Positions 9,574-17,928 of a DNA stretch of 30,974 bases are shown piece after piece; position 1 is the first letter of the stretch, and the number at the start of each line of letters is the position of its first letter. The DNA is taken from positions 1 through 30,974 of the forward strand of contig DATJVR010000067.1 in assembly GCA_035501735.1 (NCBI GenBank), read 5' to 3'. The notes beneath the pieces are model-generated. The model saw only the letters and a program-made list of their open reading frames with translations. It ran no database searches and was not told the DNA's origin. The position numbers and the translations under genes were made by a program. Origin of the DNA: PNAI01 sp035501735 (GTDB taxonomy: Bacteria > Pseudomonadota > Alphaproteobacteria > Rhizobiales > Xanthobacteraceae).

Positions 9574-11021
9574 GCGACCTTCTCCTCAAGCGCCGCTGCA
9601 ACGGCCTCATGATCGCTGAACGGTAACGTACGGTTGCCGACAATTTGGCCGGTTTCATGACCCTTGCCGGCGATCAGCAGCACGTCACCATTGCGCAATC
9701 CGGCCACCGCGCTACGGATCGCCTCGGCACGATCCCCGATTTCGGTTGCCCCCGGCGCGGCTTTGAGGATGGCGGCGCGGATCGCGGCCGGATTTTCGCT
9801 GCGTGGATTGTCGTCGGTGACGATGACGCTGTCGGCGTTGTTGATCGCGATCTCGCCCATCAGCGGCCGCTTGCCCTGATCGCGATCGCCGCCGGCGCCG
9901 AACACGACGATCAACCGTCGCTTCACGTATGGCCGCAGCGCCTCCAGCGCCTTGGCGAGCGCGTCGGGCTTATGCGCATAGTCCACGAAAATCGGCGCGC
10001 CGTCTTTGCTTCCCACGAGATCGAGCCGGCCCTTGGCGCCTGTCAGATGCGCGAGCGCCGCAAACACCGGCGCGGCCGCGCTGCCGGTGGCAATCGCAAG
10101 TCCGGCTGCGACCAAGGCATTCTCGACCTGGAACGCACCGACCAATGGCAGCGCCACCGCGTACGACCGACCGCCATGCTCAACCTGCAGCTTCTGCGCA
10201 AAGCCATCGATCATCGTCGAGACAAGACGAATGCCGTCGCCCTGGCGACCGACGGTCATCAGCTTGAGCCCGCGCTTTTTGACTGCTGCCACGACGGCAT
10301 CGGCCGGCGCGTGGTCGACTGCGATGACGGCCGTGCCCCCGCCCACCACCAGCGCCTCGAACAGCCGCAGCTTTGCGGCGAGGTAAGCTTCGATGGTCGG
10401 ATGATAGTCCATGTGATCGCGCGAGAGATTGGTGAAACCCCCGGCCGCAACCCGCACGCCATCGAGCCGATGCTGGTCGAGGCCATGCGATGAAGCCTCC
10501 ATCGCCAGATGGGTCACACCCTCGGCCGCCAATTCATCGAGCGTGCGATGCAGCGCGATCGGATCGGGCGTCGTAAGCGAGCCATAGAGTTCGCGCTTGG
10601 GCGTCACCACGCCGATTGTGCCGATGCTCGCGGCTTCGTGGCCGAGCGCCGCCCAGATCTGTCGCGTGAACGCCGCGACCGACGTCTTGCCGCTCGTTCC
10701 GGTCACCGCAGCGATGACCTTGGGTTGCCGCGGATAGAGACGCGCCGCAGCGAGCGCGAGCGCGCGCCGCGCATTCTTGACGCTGACGAATGCCGTGCCC
10801 GCTGGCAACCGCTCAGGTGCCCGCTCACCCACAATGGCCACGGCCCCGGCCGCGGCCGCATCAGCGGCGAACTTCAAGCCATCCGCCTTGCCGCCATGGA
10901 CCGCCACGAATACGTCGCCGCGCTTGACCGTGCGGCTGTCGGCCGTGAGGCCTGCGACATCCAGCGCGGCCGTGCGTGGATCGAGCGAGGCGGAATCGAT
11001 CAGCAGTTCGGCAAGCTTCAT
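9570..11021 (-). CDS. murE: UDP-N-acetylmuramoyl-L-alanyl-D-glutamate--2,6-diaminopimelate ligase
   Basis: MurE adds the third stem-peptide residue. The DNPR motif in TDDNPRSENPAAI indicates meso-diaminopimelate as substrate, as expected for a Gram-negative. The protein also has TADSRTVKRGDVF near the N-terminus (26-38), the P-loop GTSGKT (108-113) and the YAHKPDALAKAL segment. ATG at 11021 gives 483 residues beginning MKLAELL, the usual MurE N-terminus. A further in-frame ATG at 11060 would add 13 residues and reduce the gap to ftsI to seven bases; neither has a strong ribosome-binding site, so the start is a judgement by family. Confidence 0.95.
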   Translation of the reverse strand: MKLAELLIDSASLDPRTAALDVAGLTADSRTVKRGDVFVAVHGGKADGLKFAADAAAAGAVAIVGERAPERLPAGTAFVSVKNARRALALAAARLYPRQPKVIAAVTGTSGKTSVAAFTRQIWAALGHEAASIGTIGVVTPKRELYGSLTTPDPIALHRTLDELAAEGVTHLAMEASSHGLDQHRLDGVRVAAGGFTNLSRDHMDYHPTIEAYLAAKLRLFEALVVGGGTAVIAVDHAPADAVVAAVKKRGLKLMTVGRQGDGIRLVSTMIDGFAQKLQVEHGGRSYAVALPLVGAFQVENALVAAGLAIATGSAAAPVFAALAHLTGAKGRLDLVGSKDGAPIFVDYAHKPDALAKALEALRPYVKRRLIVVFGAGGDRDQGKRPLMGEIAINNADSVIVTDDNPRSENPAAIRAAILKAAPGATEIGDRAEAIRSAVAGLRNGDVLLIAGKGHETGQIVGNRTLPFSDHEAVAAALEEKVA

Positions 11022-11067
11022 GGGTGGCCCATCGTACCCTGTCCGGCGATGGGAAGTCATGGGCCGG

Positions 11068-12822
11068 TTAGCGCGAGCTTCTGGCCAAAATCAACCGCTC
11101 GGACGTCGGCAAGTCATGGCGCGGTTCAAGCCCCAGCATTGGCGCGATACGGGCAATGATCTTGGCCGCAGTCGGCGCGGCGTTCAGGCCGGCGGTTGCG
11201 CCGCCGTTGCTGTCCGGCGTCGGCTCCGGCTCGTCGAGCATGACCAGCAGAAGGAAGCGCGGCTTGTCTGCCGGAAGCACCGCCGTGAACGTGTTGAGCG
11301 ACTTGTGCTTGGAATAGCGGCCATCGACCACCTTTTCCGAGGTGCCGGTCTTGCCGCCGACGTAATAGCCCCGCACTTCGGCCCGGGTCGCCGTGCCCTT
11401 CTCCACATTGAGCCGCATCAGATAACGCATCGCATCGCTGGTCTCAGGCTTGACGACCGGCACCCCGAGCTCGCGGGCCTGCGCTTCGCTGCGCTTGAGG
11501 AAGGTCGGCGGGATGAGCGTGCCGCCGTTCATCAGCGCGCCGATCCCCATCATCGCCTGCAACGGCGTGACCGACAGCCCGTGACCGAATGCAATGGTTG
11601 CGCTGTTAATCTCCATCCAGGGCTTTGGCACCATCGGCTCGCGATTTTCCGGCAACTCCGTTCGCAACCGATCAAGCTGCCCCAACTTTTTCAAAAATGC
11701 CTTGTGGTAGTCGATGCCGAGCGACAGCGCCATTTTCGCGGTGCCGATGTTCGACGAATAGGTGAAGATTTCCGGCACCGTGAGAATGCGCCGCTGCGCA
11801 TGAAAATCTTCGATGGTGAATTTGCCGTAGACCAGCGGCTGCCGCGCATCGAACGAGGAACCGAGCGAGACGCGTCCGGAGTCGAGCGCCATCGCCACCG
11901 TCAGCGCCTTATACGTCGAGCCCAGCTCGAATACGCCCGCCGTCAGCCGATTGAATCGTGTCGGGTCGGTCACCTGCTTGAGATCGTTCGGATCGTAATC
12001 GGGCAGCGACACCATCGCGACGACTTCACCCGTATTAACGTCGAGCACCATTCCGGCAGCGGCGATGGTCCTGTACTTGTCGCACGCGGCGATGAGTTCC
12101 TCGCGCAGCACGTGCTGGACGCTGAGATCGATGGAGAGTACGACCGGCTTCTGCGACCGGTCGGTCGCCAATCCGGCCTGATGCAACGCCGCCAGTCCGT
12201 TTGTGTCGATCCAGCGTTCGATTCCGCCCTGTCCCTGGTTGTCGACATTGACGTAACCGAGCACGTGCGACACTTCCGCGTTGTTTGGATAGACGCGCCG
12301 GTGCTCGGTCATGAATCCGATACCGGGCAACCCGAGCCGGCGGATTTCCTGCGCCTGCTTGGCCGTGATCTCGCGTTTGAGCCAGACGAAACCGCGGTTC
12401 TTGGAACTCAGCTTGTCGCGCAATTTCACGTCAGGGGCGTCAAGTTCGGGCAATACCGCGGTCAGCAGCTCGACCGCTTCGTCGACGTCGAGGATTCTCC
12501 GCGGCTCGGCGTAGAGCGACGACGCATTGACGTCGGTCGCAAGCACGAGACCATTGCGGTCGACGATATCCGGCCGCGCGGCCATTCTTTCCTGCGACAC
12601 GCCGCGCGGACTGGGATGCCTGTCGGTCATCGTCGCGAACATCACGAGCCGCATCGAGATCACGCCATAGATCAACCCGAACATCGCAATCGCCAGCACG
12701 ATCCTTGCTTTGGTCTTGCGGCCGCGATCGACATCGCTGCCGTACATCAGCGAATGCCCGAGATAATGGCGCCAGGACTTTGCTTGCGGATCGATAGGCG
12801 CGGGGTTTTCCATCGGCTTCAT
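11068..12822 (-). CDS. ftsI: Penicillin-binding protein 3, septal peptidoglycan transpeptidase
   Basis: FtsI (class B PBP) crosslinks peptidoglycan at the septum as the partner of FtsW. The 584-residue protein has a cytoplasmic N-tail, one transmembrane helix at about 39-62, a dimerisation domain starting near DIVDRNG (85-91), and a transpeptidase domain with the active-site serine in STYK (302-305), SSN (356-358) and KTGT (491-494). Its ATG overlaps the ftsL stop by four bases. Length and motif spacing are normal, and nothing suggests inactivation. Confidence 0.97.
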   Translation of the reverse strand: MKPMENPAPIDPQAKSWRHYLGHSLMYGSDVDRGRKTKARIVLAIAMFGLIYGVISMRLVMFATMTDRHPSPRGVSQERMAARPDIVDRNGLVLATDVNASSLYAEPRRILDVDEAVELLTAVLPELDAPDVKLRDKLSSKNRGFVWLKREITAKQAQEIRRLGLPGIGFMTEHRRVYPNNAEVSHVLGYVNVDNQGQGGIERWIDTNGLAALHQAGLATDRSQKPVVLSIDLSVQHVLREELIAACDKYRTIAAAGMVLDVNTGEVVAMVSLPDYDPNDLKQVTDPTRFNRLTAGVFELGSTYKALTVAMALDSGRVSLGSSFDARQPLVYGKFTIEDFHAQRRILTVPEIFTYSSNIGTAKMALSLGIDYHKAFLKKLGQLDRLRTELPENREPMVPKPWMEINSATIAFGHGLSVTPLQAMMGIGALMNGGTLIPPTFLKRSEAQARELGVPVVKPETSDAMRYLMRLNVEKGTATRAEVRGYYVGGKTGTSEKVVDGRYSKHKSLNTFTAVLPADKPRFLLLVMLDEPEPTPDSNGGATAGLNAAPTAAKIIARIAPMLGLEPRHDLPTSERLILARSSR

Positions 12823-13223
12823 TGGGCTTTCGGAAGCTCGTTCCGGATGGCTTTCGGTGCCGCCGGAATGCTCCCCGTTTGAATGTCCTGATCCTTGTCG
12901 TCGGCATCGGCGGATATCGCGTCGCCCTTGGGCGGCGCCACGCCTTCCTGCGGCTTGTCCGGCAGATTATTGAGCTGATCGAACTGCCATAGTTCCGGCG
13001 TTCTGAGCTTCAGGTGCCGGCTGGCCAAACCCTCCAGACGCGAAGGGTTTTCCAGCCGCGCTATCTCGGCCCGCAACGCCGCGATCGCGTCGGTCTCGCG
13101 CTGCACTTCGTTGCGCATCTCGGCCACCCGTGTTGCCCGCAACGTCGCGTCGAATTTGATCTTGTAGACATAAGCGGTTGCGAGCACGAGCAGCACCACA
13201 ACGCAGAAATTCAAGAGCCGCAT
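12819..13223 (-). CDS. ftsL: Cell division protein FtsL
   Basis: A 134-residue bitopic membrane protein: a very short cytoplasmic start, one hydrophobic helix at about 4-21 and a charged helical segment at about 28-60 likely to form a coiled coil, followed by a low-complexity tail rich in Pro, Asp and Ala. FtsL normally forms a complex with FtsB and FtsQ and activates FtsWI. Sequence conservation in this family is poor, so the call rests mainly on topology and the position between rsmH and ftsI. It starts three bases after the rsmH stop and overlaps ftsI by four bases. Confidence 0.85.
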   Translation of the reverse strand: MRLLNFCVVVLLVLATAYVYKIKFDATLRATRVAEMRNEVQRETDAIAALRAEIARLENPSRLEGLASRHLKLRTPELWQFDQLNNLPDKPQEGVAPPKGDAISADADDKDQDIQTGSIPAAPKAIRNELPKAQ

Positions 13224-13226
13224 GCC

Positions 13227-14255
13227 TCACCCCGCCTTCATGACATCGGCGAGCGACGGCAGCCGGGGCAACAGATGGCCGGCGACCGCCGCGCGCGGCG
13301 CGGCATTCGAGCGTTCGGCGGCGCGCAGCTTGGCTGAGCGCGCGCGCGGATTTGCGGTGATCTCCTTCATCTCCGGCACGATCGGCCGCTTGGTGAGGAG
13401 ATGAAACGTCGGTACTTGATCGATGCCGGGACGATGGCGCGAGAAGCCGCCGACGCGACTGCGTTCGGCCAGAAACATTTTAACGATCCGGTCTTCGAGC
13501 GAATGGAAGGCGATGACGACGAGCCGCCCGGACGGTTTCAGGATCCGCTCCGCTGCCGCCAGCCCGGCTACGAGTTCGGGCAATTCCTCGTTGACGAATA
13601 GGCGCAGCGCCTGGAATGTCCGCGTCGCCGGATGGATGCTGCCCGGCCGCACGTGCACCACCCGCATCACGACATCGGCCAACGCCCGCGTCGTGCCGAG
13701 CGCAGCCTGCCGCCGCGCCGCAACGATCGCATGCGCGACGGCGCGCGCGTGCCGCTCTTCGCCGAGCGTTGCGATGATGTCCGCAAGGTCGCGCTCGGAG
13801 GCGCGCGCGACGACATCCGCGGCGCTCGGTCCCTCGCCGCCCATGCGCATGTCGAGCGGCCCCTCGAGGCGGAACGAGAAGCCGCGCTCGGCTTGGTCGA
13901 GCTGCATCGACGACACGCCGAGATCGAGCACGATGCCGTCGACCGCGGCGTGACCGAGCTTTCGCGCCACCTCTTCCATTTCCGAGAAACGCGCTTCCAC
14001 GAGCGTAAGTCGCCCGCCCGAGGCCTGCACGAGACCGGCTCCACGCGCGATCGCATCGCGGTCGCGATCGATGCCGATCACACGCGCAGCCGCAGCCGCA
14101 AGGATGGCCTGCGTATAGCCGCCGGCGCCGAACGTTCCGTCGATGTAGACGCCGCCGTCGCGAATATTGAGCTGATCGATTGCTTTGCGGAGGAGCACGG
14201 GAACATGACGGGCCGGTCCGCCTGCGACAGCGGGCGCGCTGTCGCGGCCCATCAT
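13227..14255 (-). CDS. rsmH: 16S rRNA (cytosine(1402)-N(4))-methyltransferase
   Basis: RsmH (MraW) methylates N4 of C1402 in 16S rRNA. The protein shows HVPVLL near residue 17, the SAM-binding motif DGTFGAGGYT (39-48), DLGVSSMQLD, GFSF, the ATRTFQALRL region and the C-terminal SLEDRIVK segment. ATG ATG at 14255/14252 gives 342 or 341 residues; GGAG lies ten bases before the first. The frame stays open to 14534, but those residues do not resemble the family. This is the first dcw gene in the window; mraZ, normally just upstream, is missing. Confidence 0.95.
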   Translation of the reverse strand: MMGRDSAPAVAGGPARHVPVLLRKAIDQLNIRDGGVYIDGTFGAGGYTQAILAAAAARVIGIDRDRDAIARGAGLVQASGGRLTLVEARFSEMEEVARKLGHAAVDGIVLDLGVSSMQLDQAERGFSFRLEGPLDMRMGGEGPSAADVVARASERDLADIIATLGEERHARAVAHAIVAARRQAALGTTRALADVVMRVVHVRPGSIHPATRTFQALRLFVNEELPELVAGLAAAERILKPSGRLVVIAFHSLEDRIVKMFLAERSRVGGFSRHRPGIDQVPTFHLLTKRPIVPEMKEITANPRARSAKLRAAERSNAAPRAAVAGHLLPRLPSLADVMKAG

Positions 14256-14742
14256 CGTTCCCGTGCTCCGAGCGTGCCATGTGCCGCTCTTTAAAGATTT
14301 GCATCTTTTTTGATTCCCAACTGCGCGCGAAAGCGTGCTGCCTCGCGCGCGCGCAGCAAGCGGGACGGTGCTGGTTCCGATCCCCGGCCCCCTGCGGGGG
14401 CGCGCAACATGACAGCTGCTGGGATGATCCGACGGATAGTCCTCATATCTCAATCGCTTACGCCGGCTGATCGGGATGTTTCGGGACATCATTTGGATAA
14501 AATGGCCGTCGCTGAATTGCAGGCGGGAACGCAACTAATGCGGCGCCTGCAAGAAACAGTTAACGCCGTTCCAGCTTAAGGAATCGTTTGCAAACCAGAG
14601 GAAGGCGCGCAAAACGCGCGCCGCCATCTGGCTCCGGTCGAACCTGGCGCGCTTCATTTCGGTGCAAATGCGATTCAACCGGCGATTCGGCATGACAATT
14701 CACTGTTCTCCGAGCCCGGATTGCACCGGGGAACCTCGGCTT
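14256..14742. other. Intergenic region upstream of the dcw cluster, no gene seen
   Basis: No convincing coding frame was found on either strand. Two short GC-rich inverted repeats are visible: GCCCCC-TGC-GGGGGC near 14387-14402 and GGCGCGC-AAAAC-GCGCGCC at 14604-14622. On the minus strand a weak sigma70-like pair (TTGGGA at 14320-14315, CTTTAA at 14296-14291, 18-base spacer) could drive rsmH. No triple TGGG-type MraZ boxes were recognised. mraZ is expected here in relatives. Confidence 0.5.
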
Positions 14743-14767
14743 GGAACATCGCTCCCCCTCGCGCGTT
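14743..14767 (+). promoter_or_regulatory. EcfG-type general stress promoter for the PRC-barrel gene
   Basis: The sequence reads GGAAC (14743-14747), 16 bases, then CGTT (14764-14767). This matches the published alphaproteobacterial sigma-EcfG consensus GGAAC-N16/17-CGTT. Transcription would start near 14774, leaving about 44 bases before the ATG at 14818. PRC-barrel envelope genes are common members of the EcfG regulon, which supports the call. Confidence 0.75.
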
Positions 14768-14817
14768 ATCTGGGCAAGGAGGGGGAGTTTGCATTCATCG
14801 ATGAATGGAGGCTCGCT

Positions 14818-15348
14818 ATGTGGAAGAAACTCATGATCACGACGGCCCTGAGCGGCCTGATGATCACCGTGGTTGCCGCCCAGAGCAGCAATCCCTCAAC
14901 GTCACCCCCAAATCCGCCGGCTGCAAGTGCCCCACGAGGCGACATGAAATCCGGCAATGCCCAGTTCATTTCGGCACAGAAACCCGATCAGTTTCTGGCG
15001 TCGAAATTTAAAGGCACCGACGTTATGGGCGCCGACAACCAAAAGGTCGGCAGTGTCAGCGACATCCTGTTCGACAAGGACGGCAAGATCGAGGCCTACA
15101 TCGTGAGCGTCGGCGGCTTCCTCGGCATGGGCGCCAAGGACGTCGCGCTTGCACCGAGTTCATTCGCGGTCATTGGCGGGGACAAATCGAAGAATGAAGC
15201 CGACAAGCTCAAGCTGTCGATGACGCAAGACCAGCTCAAGCAGGCAGTGAACTTCCAGCCCTATAACCCGCCGCGCGCCACCACCGGCATGGGTGTCACA
15301 TCTCCTCGGCCTTCGCCCATGAGCCCGGCGCCATCCAGCCGCCAGTAA
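14818..15348 (+). CDS. Exported PRC-barrel domain protein
   Basis: The 176-residue protein has an N-terminal signal-like hydrophobic segment (about 4-21), a Pro/Ser-rich linker (25-45), a PRC-barrel domain at about 58-125 (DVMGADNQKVGSVSDILFD, then GGFLGMGAKDVALAP) and a Pro/Ser-rich tail. PRC barrels are small beta-barrels that often act in protein or RNA binding; exported versions are common in Rhizobiales and frequently stress-induced. The start at 14818 has GGAGG six bases upstream (14807-14811). The frame is open back to 14662, but that would pass through the promoter motif. Its exact function is unknown. It is transcribed away from rsmH. Confidence 0.85.
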   Translation: MWKKLMITTALSGLMITVVAAQSSNPSTSPPNPPAASAPRGDMKSGNAQFISAQKPDQFLASKFKGTDVMGADNQKVGSVSDILFDKDGKIEAYIVSVGGFLGMGAKDVALAPSSFAVIGGDKSKNEADKLKLSMTQDQLKQAVNFQPYNPPRATTGMGVTSPRPSPMSPAPSSRQ

Positions 15349-15389
15349 CGCTCGCGCTTATTAGCGTTCGGTTGCTTTCAAAGCGTACC

Positions 15390-15427
15390 GCACCAGCCCA
15401 GCCCGGAAATCCGGTCTGGGCTGGTGC
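15390..15427 (+). terminator. Strong hairpin after the PRC-barrel gene, possible terminator
   Basis: A perfect 12-bp stem (GCACCAGCCCAG paired with CTGGGCTGGTGC) encloses a further CCGG/CCGG stem with an AAAT loop. Only a short T stretch follows (CATTT), so termination efficiency is uncertain. The hairpin favours an amidase start downstream of it. Confidence 0.5.
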
Positions 15428-15473
15428 CATTTCGCCCTATTCTCTCCGTGGCATCATGTTTTATCGTCGGGTC

Positions 15474-16241
15474 ATGCCTGGATTTTCGCCCGACACCGGT
15501 CTCGTTTCGCGCGTCGTACCCTCACCCAATCAATCCGATCGCCGCGACGGCCCGCGCGCCGACATCCTGCTGCTCCACTACACCGGAATGCAGAGCAGTC
15601 AGGCCGCGCTGGAACGTTTGTGCGATCCGGCCGCCAAGGTGTCCTCGCACTACATGGTTTTCGAGGACGGCGAGATCGTGCAGATGGTGCCGGAGACGCG
15701 CCGCGCACACCACGCCGGCGTGTCGTTCTGGGCCGGCGACACCGACATCAATTCCCGCTCCATCGGCATCGAGATTGCCAATCCCGGACACGATTACGGC
15801 TATCCGGATTATCCCGAGCAGCAAATCGATGCCGTGATCGCGCTCTGCCGCGACATCGTCGTGCGCAATTCGATTCCGGCCGATTACGTGCTCGCCCATT
15901 CGGACGTGGCGCCGACGCGCAAACAGGACCCGGGCGAGAAATTTCCCTGGGCGAAATTTTATCAATCCGGCGTCGGCCTCTGGGTGAAGCCGGCGCCGAT
16001 CACGGACGACGCGAAGCCCCTCAAAGAAGGCGAGCGCAGCGATGCGGTTGCCGCACTGCAAAAGGATTTGGCTGAATACGGCTACGGCGTCCCCAACGGG
16101 GGTCTCTATGACGAACTCACCAAAGCGGTGATCGCCGCCTTCCAGCGCCACTTCCGTACCGAGCGCATCGACGGCCTGCCCGACACCTCGACTCGCGAGA
16201 CCTTGCGCGCGCTTCTCGCCGCGCGCAGGCGGCTGGGCTGA
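15474..16241 (+). CDS. N-acetylmuramoyl-L-alanine amidase, AmpD-like, with peptidoglycan-binding domain
   Basis: This is a type 2 (zinc) amidase expected to cut the bond between MurNAc and L-Ala in (anhydro)muropeptides. With the start at 15474 the 255-residue protein has likely zinc ligands H35 (LLHYT), H142 (AHSDVAP) and D152 (KQDPG), SIGIEIANPG near 96-105, and a C-terminal PG_binding_1-like repeat at about 185-250 (SDAVAALQKDLAEYGY). No signal peptide is evident, which suggests cytoplasmic muropeptide recycling, although the C-terminal domain is also found in exported amidases. Alternative starts are ATG at 15456 and TTG at 15372; the last precedes the hairpin and is unlikely. It lies beside the dcw cluster. 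Confidence 0.85.
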   Translation: MPGFSPDTGLVSRVVPSPNQSDRRDGPRADILLLHYTGMQSSQAALERLCDPAAKVSSHYMVFEDGEIVQMVPETRRAHHAGVSFWAGDTDINSRSIGIEIANPGHDYGYPDYPEQQIDAVIALCRDIVVRNSIPADYVLAHSDVAPTRKQDPGEKFPWAKFYQSGVGLWVKPAPITDDAKPLKEGERSDAVAALQKDLAEYGYGVPNGGLYDELTKAVIAAFQRHFRTERIDGLPDTSTRETLRALLAARRRLG

Positions 16242-16435
16242 ATACCGGCGATTGCAGCGGGGTAATACGCGCCGGCAGAAGGTAATGCGGTAATCGCCTC
16301 AACTTTGCGCGAGACGCCAATCCGCAATCCGTCCATGACTTCATGCGACAGGCGCCGCTTGGTATCGTCCGCACCCTCTTCCGCTCAAATGGTCGGCGCG
16401 CGGACAACTGCCGATGACTTCCACTGGAGGAAACG

Positions 16436-17332
16436 ATGAACGAACACGCCAAGATTCCGTCCGATATCGTCGGACTTACAAAAGTCGCGCCCGTCTCGCG
16501 GCGCGACTTCTTCATGAGCGCCTCGGCCGCCGCGGCTGCGGGCTACACGCTTGCGGCCGGTCCCGTGCGCGCCGATGTCATCACGACCGACACCAATGGC
16601 CTGAAGGCCGGCGACGCCACCATCAAGGTCACCGGCGGTGACATGCCGGTCTATTACGCGCGGCCCGAAAACGCGAATAATCCGCCGGTCGTGCTGGTCG
16701 CGATGGAAATCTTCGGCCTGCACGAATACATCAAGGACGTCACGCGGCGTCTCGGCAAGGTCGGCGCATTCGCGATTGCGCCGAATTATTATTTCCGCGC
16801 GAAAGAAGATCTCACGAAGATCACCGAATTCCCAAAGCTCATGCCGATCGTGAACGCAAAGCCGGACGCGGAATTGTTCGCCGATCTTGACGCCACCGTG
16901 GCCTGGGCAAAATCGCAAGCCGGCAATACCGGAAAACTCGCGATCATCGGTTTTTGCCGCGGCGGCCGGACGGTGTGGGAATACGTGGCACACAGCGACA
17001 ATCTCAAGGCCGCCGTCGCATTCTACGGCTCGCTCGTCGACCCGCCCACGCAGGCCTCGGTCTGGCCGAAGAGCCCGACCCAGCTTGCGGCCGAGATGAA
17101 GGCACCGGTGCTCGGACTCTATGGCGCCGCCGATCAGGGCATTCCGGTCGATCAGGTCGAAGCGATGAAGGCCGCGCTTGCGGCAGCGAAGAAACCGGCC
17201 GAGTTCAAGATCTACCCCGGCGCGCCGCACGGCTTTCATGCCGACTATCGGCCGAGCTACCGCAAGGAAGCCGCCGAAGACGGCTGGGCGCAGATGCTGG
17301 CGTGGTTGAAGCAGTGCGGCGTCCTGAGCTGA
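16436..17332 (+). CDS. Tat-exported dienelactone hydrolase family protein
   Basis: An alpha/beta hydrolase of the dienelactone hydrolase family, 298 residues. The N-terminus carries a twin-arginine signal (SRRDFFMSASA, R22-R23) and a hydrophobic stretch ending near 46, so export as a folded protein is likely. The catalytic cysteine nucleophile is in GFCRGG (C174), with D233 in AADQGIP and H265 in APHGFH; E91 in the MEIFG segment is also conserved in the family. A clear GGAGG lies five bases before ATG 16436. Classical DLH opens dienelactones in chlorocatechol breakdown, but exported homologues have unknown substrates, so no pathway is assigned. rnpB follows. Confidence 0.88.
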   Translation: MNEHAKIPSDIVGLTKVAPVSRRDFFMSASAAAAAGYTLAAGPVRADVITTDTNGLKAGDATIKVTGGDMPVYYARPENANNPPVVLVAMEIFGLHEYIKDVTRRLGKVGAFAIAPNYYFRAKEDLTKITEFPKLMPIVNAKPDAELFADLDATVAWAKSQAGNTGKLAIIGFCRGGRTVWEYVAHSDNLKAAVAFYGSLVDPPTQASVWPKSPTQLAAEMKAPVLGLYGAADQGIPVDQVEAMKAALAAAKKPAEFKIYPGAPHGFHADYRPSYRKEAAEDGWAQMLAWLKQCGVLS

Positions 17333-17412
17333 GCGGGCTCCACTCAAGGCCTACGTGGTAAATCGCGCGCGATCTCGTTGAACCGCACCGAAACCAAATT
17401 ATTGCGCGCCCC

Positions 17413-17418
17413 TTGACC
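17413..17418 (+). promoter_or_regulatory. Probable -35 element of the rnpB promoter
   Basis: TTGACC lies 30 bases before the estimated 5' end of RNase P RNA, the right distance for a sigma70 -35 hexamer. The -10 element is less clear; a CATCCC/ATCCCT stretch sits at the expected place (17436-17442). Confidence 0.5.
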
Positions 17419-17447
17419 TCAGGCGCCGGCTCCCCCATCCCTATGGG

Positions 17448-17876
17448 GTCAGTCGGCCGGACGGCCGCTCCGGCAAGGACCGAAAGGTCGCCGGGGAGGA
17501 AAGTCCGGGCTCCATGGACATACGGTGCCGGATAACGTCCGGCGGGGCATCGGCCCGCGCAAGCAGGAAGAGACCCCAGGGAAAGTGCCACAGAGAACAG
17601 ACCGCCGCGCGCGTTGCGTATCAGCGCGGCAAGGGTGAAACGGTGCGGTAAGAGCGCACCGCGTTTCCGGCGACGGAAGCGGCACGGCAAACCCCACCGG
17701 GAGCAAGACCGAATAGGGACGGCGCGGGGAGCGATCCTCGAGATCCATGTCCGGATCGCCGTCCGGGTAGGTTGCATCAGGCGCCGCGCAATCGGCGTCG
17801 CAGAGGAATGGCCGTCACGCGTTCGGGCTTAGGCCCGGGCGCCACACAGAACCCGGCTTACAGGTCGGCTGATATG
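17448..17876 (+). ncRNA. rnpB: RNase P RNA (bacterial type A)
   Basis: This is the catalytic RNA of RNase P, which matures tRNA 5' ends. The conserved core is easily seen: GAGGAAAGTCCGGGCTCC near 17494-17511, the GCCACAGAGA-ACAGACCGCC region near 17587-17606, AGGGTGAAACGGTG near 17631-17644, GCAAACCCCACC near 17687, AAGACCGAATAGGGA near 17704, AGAGGAATG near 17801 and ACACAGAACCCGGCTTACAG near 17844-17863. The outer helix P1 pairs TCAGTCGGCC (17449-17458) with GGTCGGCTGA (17863-17872), which sets the ends to within a few bases. Location next to the amidase and dcw genes is common in Rhizobiales. Confidence 0.96.
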
Positions 17877-17880
17877 TTAA

Positions 17881-17920
17881 GGGGGCTCGGCGGCAACACC
17901 GCCGGGCCCCCGCCAATTTT
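17881..17920 (+). terminator. Rho-independent terminator of rnpB
   Basis: A 13-bp stem with one G-U pair (GGGGGCTCGGCGG with CCGCCGGGCCCCC), loop CAACA, is followed by a short T run (17917-17920). It lies between rnpB and the convergent gene ending at 17929. Confidence 0.8.
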
Positions 17921-17928
17921 GCAGGCGC

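Noticed and set aside
10777..12882. Plus-strand open frame of 701 codons opposite ftsI
   Set aside because: It lies antisense to a fully recognised FtsI with all catalytic motifs and resembles no protein family.
14256..14534. N-terminal extension of rsmH by 93 codons
   Set aside because: The added residues do not resemble RsmH, and a suitable start with a ribosome-binding site lies at 14255.
17205..17777. Minus-strand open frames across RNase P RNA
   Set aside because: The region is explained by the conserved rnpB sequence and secondary structure; the open frames have no family character.
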